Assembly: GCA_025934735.1 (NCBI GenBank)
Contig: JAICWP010000034.1
Coordinates: 1 to 32,725, forward strand
Reading direction: 5' to 3'
Length of the DNA: 32,725 nt
DNA from: Terriglobales bacterium
Lineage (GTDB): Bacteria; Acidobacteriota; Terriglobia; Terriglobales; Acidobacteriaceae
Part shown: piece after piece, positions 19,098-25,536 of the stretch
How the letters are laid out: every line of letters starts with the position of its first letter
Position numbering within the stretch: position 1 is the stretch's first letter
Translations under genes and position numbers: made by a program
The notes under the pieces: generated by a model
Seen by the model: only the letters and a program-made list of their open reading frames with translations
Told to the model about the DNA's origin: nothing
Databases searched by the model: none

Positions 19098-20021
19098 ATG
19101 GAAAAGAGCTTTCTTTCTGACGGCAGTTCCCGCGTGTGGCGGCACCAGCGAATCCTTTGGTGGCTGTTCGTGGTTAACCTGGTGCTCGGCCATCTCTCGA
19201 TTTTTGCCATGGTGACGCGCTGGGCGGGCGTGCTGGACCACAGCCTGGCCGCCGACCAGCTTTACCACGGCTTCAATCTTGGCCGGTATATCGAACTGGC
19301 CATGCAACCTGGAATCGGCTTTGGCACGGCCAGCCCCGGCATCGCCGCCTTCGCGATCATCTTTTTCGTGTTCATGCTGTTCGTGACCGGCGGAATTCTG
19401 GAGGCGTATCGCTCGCCTTATAAGATCTCGACTGCCGACTTCTTCCAGGCCAGCGGCGCATACTTCTGGCGGTTCGTCCGCCTGCTGATCATGTTTGTGA
19501 TCGTGCTTATCCCAGTGGCCATTGCGGCCAATGCCATCAAAGACTGGTCGGGCGACCTTTCCACGAACGCGGCCCCGGAGAAGTTGGGATTCTGGGTGGA
19601 CGTGGCCGGCGCGATCGTGATCTGGTTCATTGCCATGTGCCTGCGGCTGTGGTTTGACGTGGCGCAGGTTCACGCCGTAGCCACCGGCGAGCGCGCCATG
19701 CGCCGCGCTATCCGGTGCGCGTTCAGTCTGACCTTCGGGAATTTTGCTGCCTTGTTCCCGCTGTACCTGGTGCCCAGCCTGGTTTCATTTATCGGGATGG
19801 CGGTGATTCTGCTGATCTGGACGAAGGTCCCGGCCGCCAGCGTGGGCGTATCGTTTGTGCTGATGGAAATCTGGATGCTGCTGTGGCTGGGCACGCGGCT
19901 GTGGCAGAGGGCGGGCGAGACCGCGTGGTATCAGCGCACGCAGGTACCGGCGGAAATGCCGGCCATGCCCCCTGTAGTGGCAGGAGACGCAACGCCCGGC
20001 ATGGCAGTGGGAAGTCAGTAG
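19098..20021 (+). CDS. Polytopic membrane protein of unknown function
   Basis: A 307-residue integral membrane protein with about six hydrophobic helices. These are near residues 20-42, 76-100, 124-148, 168-190, 210-235 and 238-262, with a proline- and alanine-rich cytosolic tail. The loops contain aromatic and arginine-rich 'YRSPYKISTADFF' and 'TGERAMRRAIRCAFSL' segments, typical of families with two repeated helical bundles such as DUF4013- or YihY-like proteins. No active-site motif is seen and I do not assign a family. The ATG has AGGTG upstream. It follows the M1 peptidase by 49 bases on the same strand and may be cotranscribed with it. Confidence 0.8.
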   Translation: MEKSFLSDGSSRVWRHQRILWWLFVVNLVLGHLSIFAMVTRWAGVLDHSLAADQLYHGFNLGRYIELAMQPGIGFGTASPGIAAFAIIFFVFMLFVTGGILEAYRSPYKISTADFFQASGAYFWRFVRLLIMFVIVLIPVAIAANAIKDWSGDLSTNAAPEKLGFWVDVAGAIVIWFIAMCLRLWFDVAQVHAVATGERAMRRAIRCAFSLTFGNFAALFPLYLVPSLVSFIGMAVILLIWTKVPAASVGVSFVLMEIWMLLWLGTRLWQRAGETAWYQRTQVPAEMPAMPPVVAGDATPGMAVGSQ

Positions 20022-20148
20022 CTCGGAGTCAGTAGCCCGGAGTCGGAGTCAGTAAAACCATAGGCTGTGGCGCGTTCTGCGTAGAACGCAATCGCCCGTC
20101 ATCCATCTGAAATTGATCTTCTCCGCGCCTCTGTGTCTCCGTGGTGAA
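20012..20148 (+). repeat. Composite dispersed repeat between convergent genes
   Basis: Tandem-like 'GGAGTCAGTAG' units at 20012-20056 are followed by a perfect hairpin GCGTTCT/AGAACGC (20072-20078 and 20083-20089). A 27-base unit at 20118-20144 then matches the right arm of the 16733-16962 element at 23 of 27 bases. The same two repeat classes are adjacent in both places, which suggests relics of one element family. Confidence 0.55.
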
Positions 20149-20157
20149 TGGATTTTC

Positions 20158-21738
20158 TCAGCCCGCCAGAATCGCCTCGGCTTCTTCTCGGTCCACGTCG
20201 CTGACCATGGGCACGCCGCTGATGGCGCTGGCTTCCGGCGTGAGCGCGGCGATATCGGTGCGGTCAATGTACTTGATGCCGAACTTGCGCGCTCCCGCCA
20301 TCAACTGCCGCAGGCCCTGCGCCAAGCGCTGGTAGTAGGTGTAGAAGCCGATGGCGCCCACCGGCAGCTTGTTGAAACGACCGCCGAATTTCTGCCGCAA
20401 CTCGGGCGCGCTCACGAACACTTCGTCCACGGTGGTGCCGAAACGCTCAATGTAAATGGGCAGGCTCTGCTGCTCCATGGATTTTCCGATAGTTTTGGCC
20501 ACCATGGCCGCCGCCAGAGGCGCGCGCGCCATGGCAATCAGCTTGACGTAGGGAGCGCCCAGGGCGAACCCCTTGAAAATCTGATCTTCAAAGGTGAAGC
20601 CGCCAGCCACCGCCACGCTGGGGATGTGAGCGCCCTTCTTCTCCAGTTGTTGCAGGTACTGGCGAAGCAGCGAGTGCAGTTCGATGCCGGGCACACCCCA
20701 CTCGTTCATCATGCGCCAGGGGCTCATGCCGGTGCCGCCGCCAGCCGCATCCACAGTGAGCAGGTCGAGTTCGGCCAGCGAGGCAAATTTCACCGCGCGC
20801 GCCAGGTCGGCGGGCCGGTAGGCGCCAGTCTTCAGGAAAATGTGCTTGGCGCCCAGCTTACGTAACTGTTCCACGCGCGCCAGAAACGATTCCTTGGTCA
20901 CCATGCCTACGCGGGAGTGGCGCTCGAATTCATGGAAGCTGCCGCGCTTGAAAGCCTCAATCACCACGTGGTTGGAAGGGTTGGGCAGCACCACGTAGCC
21001 GCGCTTCTGGAGTTCCTGCGCCTTGGCCAGATCGCGGATTTTTACTTCCCCGCCGATATCCTTGGCGCCCTGTCCCCACTTGAGTTCCACAGTTTCGACG
21101 CCCAGCTTGGCAAGGGCGTATTCCTGCACGCCCAGCATGGTGTCTTCCACGTTGCTTTGCACCGCCACATCACCGTAACCATCCTGCTGCCATTCGCGGA
21201 AACATTTCACGCGCCATTCCAGGTCGGTGCTGGAAATCACCTTTCCACTCTCGAAACGTGATTCCATATCCATGCCAACCACGTTTTCACCAATGGCAAT
21301 CACCGTCCCGGTGATGGCCGCCCCCGCAGCGATGCCGGGCCAGTTATTTTTGGCCACATTGGTGGAGCCCATGGCGCCTAGCGTGAAGGGCAGCTTGTAG
21401 CGGATGCCTGGCGCTTTGCCGATGGTCATTTCCAGGTCCACGTTGGGAAACAGCGCGCGGTTGGAGTCCGCCTCCATGCCAAAGGCGCCGGTAGCGCGGC
21501 CGAGGATGGTGAAATGCGACAAGTCCACCGGGTAATCCTTCTGCGAGGCGGTGGTGATAATGCCGAACGGCTGCGGGTAGATCATCTCCGCGCCCCGATA
21601 GGCGGACTTGCCGATTTCGCACATGCCAATGCACCCATCCACACAAGTGGTGCACATGCCGCTGAAGGGGCTGACCGAATCCTCGGTGCGGTTCTTGGTC
21701 AGCGTGGCGGCGGATGAGTTCAATCGCGTATAGGTCAT
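20158..21738 (-). CDS. FMN-binding glutamate-synthase-like protein, putative catalytic partner of a bifurcating complex
   Basis: A 526-residue protein equivalent to the FMN (synthase) domain of glutamate synthase. Seen: the TIM-barrel phosphate-binding stretch 'TVDAAGGGTGMSPWRMM' and 'VAGGFTFEDQIFKGFALGAPYVK', which bind FMN in this family. It has no N-terminal glutaminase domain and no C-terminal GXGXG domain. Four cysteines form an N-terminal C-x2-C-x3-C-x3-C (29, 32, 36, 40), and the only other cysteine is near residue 183. The usual 3Fe-4S triplet of glutamate synthase beside the FMN is therefore absent and a cluster may be bound at the N-terminus instead. The start overlaps the preceding gene's stop as ATGA, so it is the last of five coupled genes. 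The substrate is unknown; glutamate synthesis is only one possibility. Confidence 0.85.
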   Translation of the reverse strand: MTYTRLNSSAATLTKNRTEDSVSPFSGMCTTCVDGCIGMCEIGKSAYRGAEMIYPQPFGIITTASQKDYPVDLSHFTILGRATGAFGMEADSNRALFPNVDLEMTIGKAPGIRYKLPFTLGAMGSTNVAKNNWPGIAAGAAITGTVIAIGENVVGMDMESRFESGKVISSTDLEWRVKCFREWQQDGYGDVAVQSNVEDTMLGVQEYALAKLGVETVELKWGQGAKDIGGEVKIRDLAKAQELQKRGYVVLPNPSNHVVIEAFKRGSFHEFERHSRVGMVTKESFLARVEQLRKLGAKHIFLKTGAYRPADLARAVKFASLAELDLLTVDAAGGGTGMSPWRMMNEWGVPGIELHSLLRQYLQQLEKKGAHIPSVAVAGGFTFEDQIFKGFALGAPYVKLIAMARAPLAAAMVAKTIGKSMEQQSLPIYIERFGTTVDEVFVSAPELRQKFGGRFNKLPVGAIGFYTYYQRLAQGLRQLMAGARKFGIKYIDRTDIAALTPEASAISGVPMVSDVDREEAEAILAG

Positions 21739-22517
21739 TTCAGTTCTCCTGTGGATGGCGCAACTTTCTGGCCGGCGTCGTGCAGCGCGTGGACCTTGAT
21801 GCCGACCTCATGGCGAAACGGCCCGCTCAGCTCGCAGGTGTGGCATGGCTCCAGAAAGCACATGGCATCGCTGTAACTCTGGAAACATACGGGCGAAAAA
21901 TTCAGGCAGCCGTTGCACAACAGACTCTCGGCCGTGGAGGCCTGGCAGCGGAGTTCGCAAACCGGGCAGGCGTAGAGGCAGGCGCCACACTGGCGGCACT
22001 GCTCGCTGGTCATGCCGAAGGGACGGGCCACGTGGCGGCTCTTGCCCCGGCCGGAAAAACCGATGGCTCCGGCCATCATCTGCTCGGCGCAAATGCGCAC
22101 GCACAGCCCGCACTGGATGCAGTTGGCTTTGGGATCCCAGGGCGCGCCGGGCTGGCCGTCCACCGGTTGGTAGCGACACTGGCGGACGCCATACTCGGAG
22201 GCCAGATCCTGAATGCGCTTCGACTGCGGGCAGGTGGCGACGTAAAGCTCCAACAGCAGGCGGCGCGCGCGCTGCACCCGCATGGAGTTGGTGCGCACCT
22301 TCATTCCTTCTTCCACGCGGTAGCCGCAGGCAGCCACCAGCTTGCTTTTCGGGCCTTCGCCAATCTCCACCAGGCAGAGGCGGCAGGCGCCGTAGGAATT
22401 CAGGCCATCCTCATGGCAGAGGGTGGGAATGGGAAAGTTGTAGAACCGCGCCACTTCCAGCAGCGAGCTTCCGCACTCCGCTTCCACCGCCAGCCCGTTC
22501 ATTGTGATGTGGACCAT
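21735..22517 (-). CDS. HydA/NuoG-N-terminal-like iron-sulfur subunit with Cys-rich tail
   Basis: 260 residues and 23 cysteines. A plant-ferredoxin-type [2Fe-2S] domain with Cys34, 45, 48 and 64 opens the protein, as in NuoG and the HydA subunits of NAD-linked hydrogenases. Two [4Fe-4S] motifs follow: CIQCGLC...C (133, 136, 139, 143) and CRQCGAC...C (174, 177, 180, 184). The His/Cys-ligated cluster of NuoG is not evident. The tail adds Cys187, 191, 201, 204, 211, 220, 225 and 228 in an uncommon arrangement. No hydrogenase H-cluster or molybdopterin domain is present. ATG 22517 is 2 bases after the upstream stop. The likely role is passing electrons between the NuoF-like flavin and the glutamate-synthase-like partner or ferredoxin (inference). 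Confidence 0.85.
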   Translation of the reverse strand: MVHITMNGLAVEAECGSSLLEVARFYNFPIPTLCHEDGLNSYGACRLCLVEIGEGPKSKLVAACGYRVEEGMKVRTNSMRVQRARRLLLELYVATCPQSKRIQDLASEYGVRQCRYQPVDGQPGAPWDPKANCIQCGLCVRICAEQMMAGAIGFSGRGKSRHVARPFGMTSEQCRQCGACLYACPVCELRCQASTAESLLCNGCLNFSPVCFQSYSDAMCFLEPCHTCELSGPFRHEVGIKVHALHDAGQKVAPSTGELK

Positions 22518-22519
22518 GA

Positions 22520-24436
22520 TCAGTGCACCAGTACCGCGTCGAACTTGCACATCTCCAGGCAGGCGCCGCATTTCGTGCACTGCGCCTGGGTGATGATGTG
22601 CGGCTTCTTCTTCTCGCCCAGAATTGCCTTCCCGCTGCAGATCTGCACGCAGGCGCCGCACCCGTTGCACAGCACCGGATCAATTGCAAAGGTGATCAAC
22701 TCGCGGCAGCGGTGCGCCGGGCAGCGCCGGTCGCGGATGTGCGCCAGATACTCGCTGCGAAAATAGCGCAGCGTGGAAAGCACCGGGTTGGGCGCCGTCT
22801 GGCCCAGCCCGCAGAGTGAGCCTTCGCGCACCAGCCAGCTCAGGTCCTGCAGCAGATCCAGGTCTTCTTCCTTGCCCTCGCCTTGGGAGATGCGCGTCAC
22901 AATTTCCTTCAGGCGCTGCGTTCCCACGCGGCACGTAAAGCATTTGCCGCAGGACTCGTCTTCAAGAAACTCGAGAAAATATTTGGCGATGTCGACCATG
23001 CAGGTGTGATCGTCCATCACGATCATGCCGCCGGAACCCATGATGGAGCCGGCCTGGTTGAGGCTGTCGTAGTCCACCGGAAGGTCGAACTTGTCGGCGG
23101 GAATACATCCTCCTGAAGGCCCGCCAGTTTGCACCGCCTTGCAAGCACGACCGTTCGGAACGCCTCCGCCGATTTCGTAAACAATTTCCGCCAGGGTGGT
23201 ACCCATCGGCACCTCAATGAGGGCGGTATTCTCGATGTTGCCCACCAGGCTAAAAACCTTCGTTCCTTTGCTCTTTGCGGTTCCAATCTGCGAGAACCAG
23301 TCGCCGCCGCGCTGCACAATGACCGCAATGTTGGCCCAGGTCTCGACGTTGTTGATGCAGGTGGGCTTGCCCCACAGGCCGTGCTGCGCGGGATAGGGCG
23401 GGCGCTGCTGCGGCTCCCCGACTTTCCCTTCAATCGAGCGGATGAGCGCTGTTTCCTCCCCGCAGACGAAAGCGCCCGCCCCTTTCACAACCCGTATTTC
23501 AAAACTGAATCCGGAATCGAAAATGCTCTGGCCCAGCAGGCCGGCGTCTTGCGCCTGGCGAATGGCCTGCTTCATGCGCATGACCGCCAGCGGATACTCC
23601 TCGCGCACATAGATGATGCCCTCGTGCGCGCCCATGGCGTAGCCGCCAATGGTCATTCCTTCCAGCACGCTGTGGGGATCGCCCTCGAGCACACCGCGAT
23701 CCATGTAGGCGCCGGGATCGCCTTCATCGGCGTTGCAGATGACGTACTTGGGCTCGCCCTGCGCATCGCGTACCGCCTGCCACTTCACGCCCGTGGGGAA
23801 GCCGGCGCCGCCTCGGCCGCGCAGCCCGCTGCGCTTCACTTCGTTCAAGATTTCTTCTGGTGTGTGCTTGCGCAACGCATGCCAAAGCGCGTGATAACCG
23901 CCGCGGGCGATGTACTCTTCCAAATTGTCGGGATTGATGATGCCGCAATTGCGCAGCACAATGCGCAGCTGGCGTTTGAAAAGCGGCAGATCTTTGTAGG
24001 CAGTGAGGCCATCCATGTGGCCGTTATGGGGAACACAGTAGTTGACGTGGGCGCCATTGAGCGTATTCTCATCGCCCGGCATCATGGCCAGCGCCCATTC
24101 CCGCTTGACCTCAGGGATGGCGCGCACAATTTCCCGCGCCCGGCCCGGCTTCATGCGGCCATAGGTGACGCGCGGGCGCCCGGGAATGCAGATATCGAGC
24201 AGCGGCTCCTGCGAACACCAGCCGATGCAGCCGGTTTCGGTCACCTGATAGGGCAACTTGCTGTTGGCCACCTCTTCGCGCACCGCATGCAGGACTTCTT
24301 CCGCGTCGGCCGCCAGCCCGCAAGTGGCCGTGCCGATCATGATCTTCGGCTCGCTGGGATAAAGCAGATCGCGGCCCTGGCGCATGGCCTGGTGCAAGTC
24401 TTCGAGATTGACCAGGCGATGCGCCGTGCTGATCAT
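22520..24436 (-). CDS. NuoF/HydB-like flavoprotein subunit (BfuB-type) with C-terminal ferredoxin domain
   Basis: 638 residues, the architecture of HydB in electron-bifurcating hydrogenases. The N-terminal thioredoxin-like domain has only three of the usual four [2Fe-2S] cysteines (39, 70, 74). The NuoF core holds LRGRGGAGFPTGVKW (205-219) for NADH/FMN, CNADEGDPGAY (234-244), GAGAFVCGEETAL (319-331) and the N3-type [4Fe-4S] site Cys496, 499, 502 and 542. The C-terminal 2x[4Fe-4S] domain has Cys590, 593, 596, 600 and 620, 623, 626, 630. Complex I NuoF lacks that last domain, so this is a hydrogenase/bifurcating-type subunit. It overlaps the NuoE-like gene by 4 bases (ATGA). It would oxidise or reduce NAD(P)H. 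Confidence 0.95.
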   Translation of the reverse strand: MISTAHRLVNLEDLHQAMRQGRDLLYPSEPKIMIGTATCGLAADAEEVLHAVREEVANSKLPYQVTETGCIGWCSQEPLLDICIPGRPRVTYGRMKPGRAREIVRAIPEVKREWALAMMPGDENTLNGAHVNYCVPHNGHMDGLTAYKDLPLFKRQLRIVLRNCGIINPDNLEEYIARGGYHALWHALRKHTPEEILNEVKRSGLRGRGGAGFPTGVKWQAVRDAQGEPKYVICNADEGDPGAYMDRGVLEGDPHSVLEGMTIGGYAMGAHEGIIYVREEYPLAVMRMKQAIRQAQDAGLLGQSIFDSGFSFEIRVVKGAGAFVCGEETALIRSIEGKVGEPQQRPPYPAQHGLWGKPTCINNVETWANIAVIVQRGGDWFSQIGTAKSKGTKVFSLVGNIENTALIEVPMGTTLAEIVYEIGGGVPNGRACKAVQTGGPSGGCIPADKFDLPVDYDSLNQAGSIMGSGGMIVMDDHTCMVDIAKYFLEFLEDESCGKCFTCRVGTQRLKEIVTRISQGEGKEEDLDLLQDLSWLVREGSLCGLGQTAPNPVLSTLRYFRSEYLAHIRDRRCPAHRCRELITFAIDPVLCNGCGACVQICSGKAILGEKKKPHIITQAQCTKCGACLEMCKFDAVLVH

Positions 24437-24948
24437 GAGCGCACCTTCTCCGGGCTGGCAGCGATCTTATCCACCGTGGCGGGCTTCCTGCGCGGGTGGT
24501 AGCGATTGACAATGCCCCGCACCTTGGCCTGATCCAGGTGAGCGAAGGTGTCGCGGTCCACTCGCATGACGGGCGCCAGGCCGCAGCATCCCAGGCAGCG
24601 CACCGGCTCCACCGTAAACTCCAGATCGGGGCTGGTGCCGCTTAGGCCGGCTCCGGTTTCCGTCTGCGTACGTTCCAAAACCAAATCGCCGCCGCGCACG
24701 TGACAGGCGGTTCCCAGGCAAACCTGCACCAAATGCCGGCCTCTGGGCTTCAGGCTGAAGCAGCGGTAAAACGTGGCTACCTGATACACGTCGGTGACCG
24801 GAACGTGCAGCTTGCGAGCTACCCGGCGCAGAGCTTCTTCCGGCAGGTAGGAGAATGCGGCCTGAATCTCTTGCAAGATGGGAATCAGGTTGGCGCGTTC
24901 GTCCTTAAACTGCGCCAGCAGCGGCTTGACGGCTTCCATTTCCGGCAT
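24433..24948 (-). CDS. NuoE/HydC-like [2Fe-2S] subunit (BfuC-type)
   Basis: 171 residues with the thioredoxin-like [2Fe-2S] fold of the NuoE family. Ligands are Cys77 and Cys82 in CLGTAC, and Cys118 and Cys122 in CLGCCG. The helical N-terminus 'LIPILQEIQAAFSYLPEEALRRVARKL' and 'VYQVATFY' are diagnostic. The frame extends to a TTG at 25032, but that would overlap the small upstream gene. The ATG at 24948 has AGAGG upstream and is preferred. The stop overlaps the NuoF-like start by 4 bases. It is expected to form the flavin/iron-sulfur core with that subunit. Confidence 0.94.
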   Translation of the reverse strand: MPEMEAVKPLLAQFKDERANLIPILQEIQAAFSYLPEEALRRVARKLHVPVTDVYQVATFYRCFSLKPRGRHLVQVCLGTACHVRGGDLVLERTQTETGAGLSGTSPDLEFTVEPVRCLGCCGLAPVMRVDRDTFAHLDQAKVRGIVNRYHPRRKPATVDKIAASPEKVRS

Positions 24949-24989
24949 AGCGGCAGCCTCTTGTCCTGGCCGACTTCTTGGCCGTTTGG

Positions 24990-25238
24990 CTACTCCTTCG
25001 AACTGCGGCGCCACAAGACGTGCTTGTTCCAACCGTGCACCTTGCTGGCGAAATCGCCTGGCTTGGGCGGCTTCTCTTCGGGCGCACCCACCGCCACCGT
25101 CTCTTCCGAGCGATTAAGCTCGGCGACGATCTTCTCCGGCAAATCAGGGTCTTCCAACCGAGCAACAATTTCGGTTCGCGACATTTGTCCGTGACCTTGG
25201 CAGAAGGGACAGGGCAGCAGGGGTTCGGATGGCGGCAT
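24990..25238 (-). CDS. Small CPFC-motif protein, first gene of the NuoEF-like operon
   Basis: An 82-residue protein of unknown function. It has one CPFCQGHGQ knuckle (Cys10, Cys13) of the zinc-ribbon or DnaJ-CxxCxGxG kind, then an acidic helical region 'EIVARLEDPDLPEKIVAEL' and a basic C-terminus. With only one CxxC pair it may bind metal as a dimer. The ATG at 25238 has CGAGG about 7 bases upstream. It ends 41 bases before the NuoE-like gene on the same strand. The position suggests a maturation, assembly or regulatory role for the complex, but nothing in the sequence proves this. Confidence 0.65.
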   Translation of the reverse strand: MPPSEPLLPCPFCQGHGQMSRTEIVARLEDPDLPEKIVAELNRSEETVAVGAPEEKPPKPGDFASKVHGWNKHVLWRRSSKE

Positions 25239-25536
25239 GGGCGACCTCGTTTCGCGCTTCCGGCGGCGCTTACGCCGGGCTCCGCGGCGATTTGATTACA
25301 AGCCTTTTATGAAGCACGCCGCTGTGATGGCAGTCACCAGACGCGGTGAGGCGTGAGCAGGAATTGCGTGATGGAGGCGGATGTTCGGCATGGCTGAAGC
25401 CATGCTCTGATACCAACCACGTACTCAGGATAATCAAACGATGAGAGTGCCCAGCAATCCCAATACGGAGTCGATACGAGGAAGTTGAAGCGAAGGCGGC
25501 AACTGACAACTGAGTACCAGGAACTGAGAACTGGCC
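25239..25536. other. Intergenic region with a hairpin and dispersed repeat
   Basis: These 298 bases separate the phosphatase gene from the NuoEF-like operon on the same strand. They contain a perfect 8-base hairpin GCATGGCT/AGCCATGC at 25388-25405 with a 2-base spacer, and an 'ACTGAGAACTGG'-type repeat at 25498-25534. The operon promoter must lie here if it is independent, but no clear hexamer pair is visible. Confidence 0.45.

Noticed and set aside
16733-20148. CRISPR array
   Set aside because: The repeated units are few, unevenly spaced, partly inverted and lie in different intergenic gaps, with no regular spacers and no cas genes.
20113-20865. 250-residue plus-strand frame opposite the glutamate-synthase-like gene
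   Set aside because: Histidine/alanine/glycine-rich shadow of a well-supported gene. Several similar antisense frames (13105-14073, 18377-19210, 21714-22766) were rejected for the same reason.
23129-24502. 457-residue open frame on the plus strand
   Set aside because: It is antisense to the NuoF-like gene, has no recognisable domain, and arises from the high GC content with few stops.
20158-25238. Complex I (nuo) fragment or [FeFe]/[NiFe] hydrogenase operon
   Set aside because: No membrane subunits, no quinone-module genes, no H-cluster cysteine motifs and no NiFe large subunit are present. The C-terminal ferredoxin domain on the NuoF-like protein is not a complex I feature.
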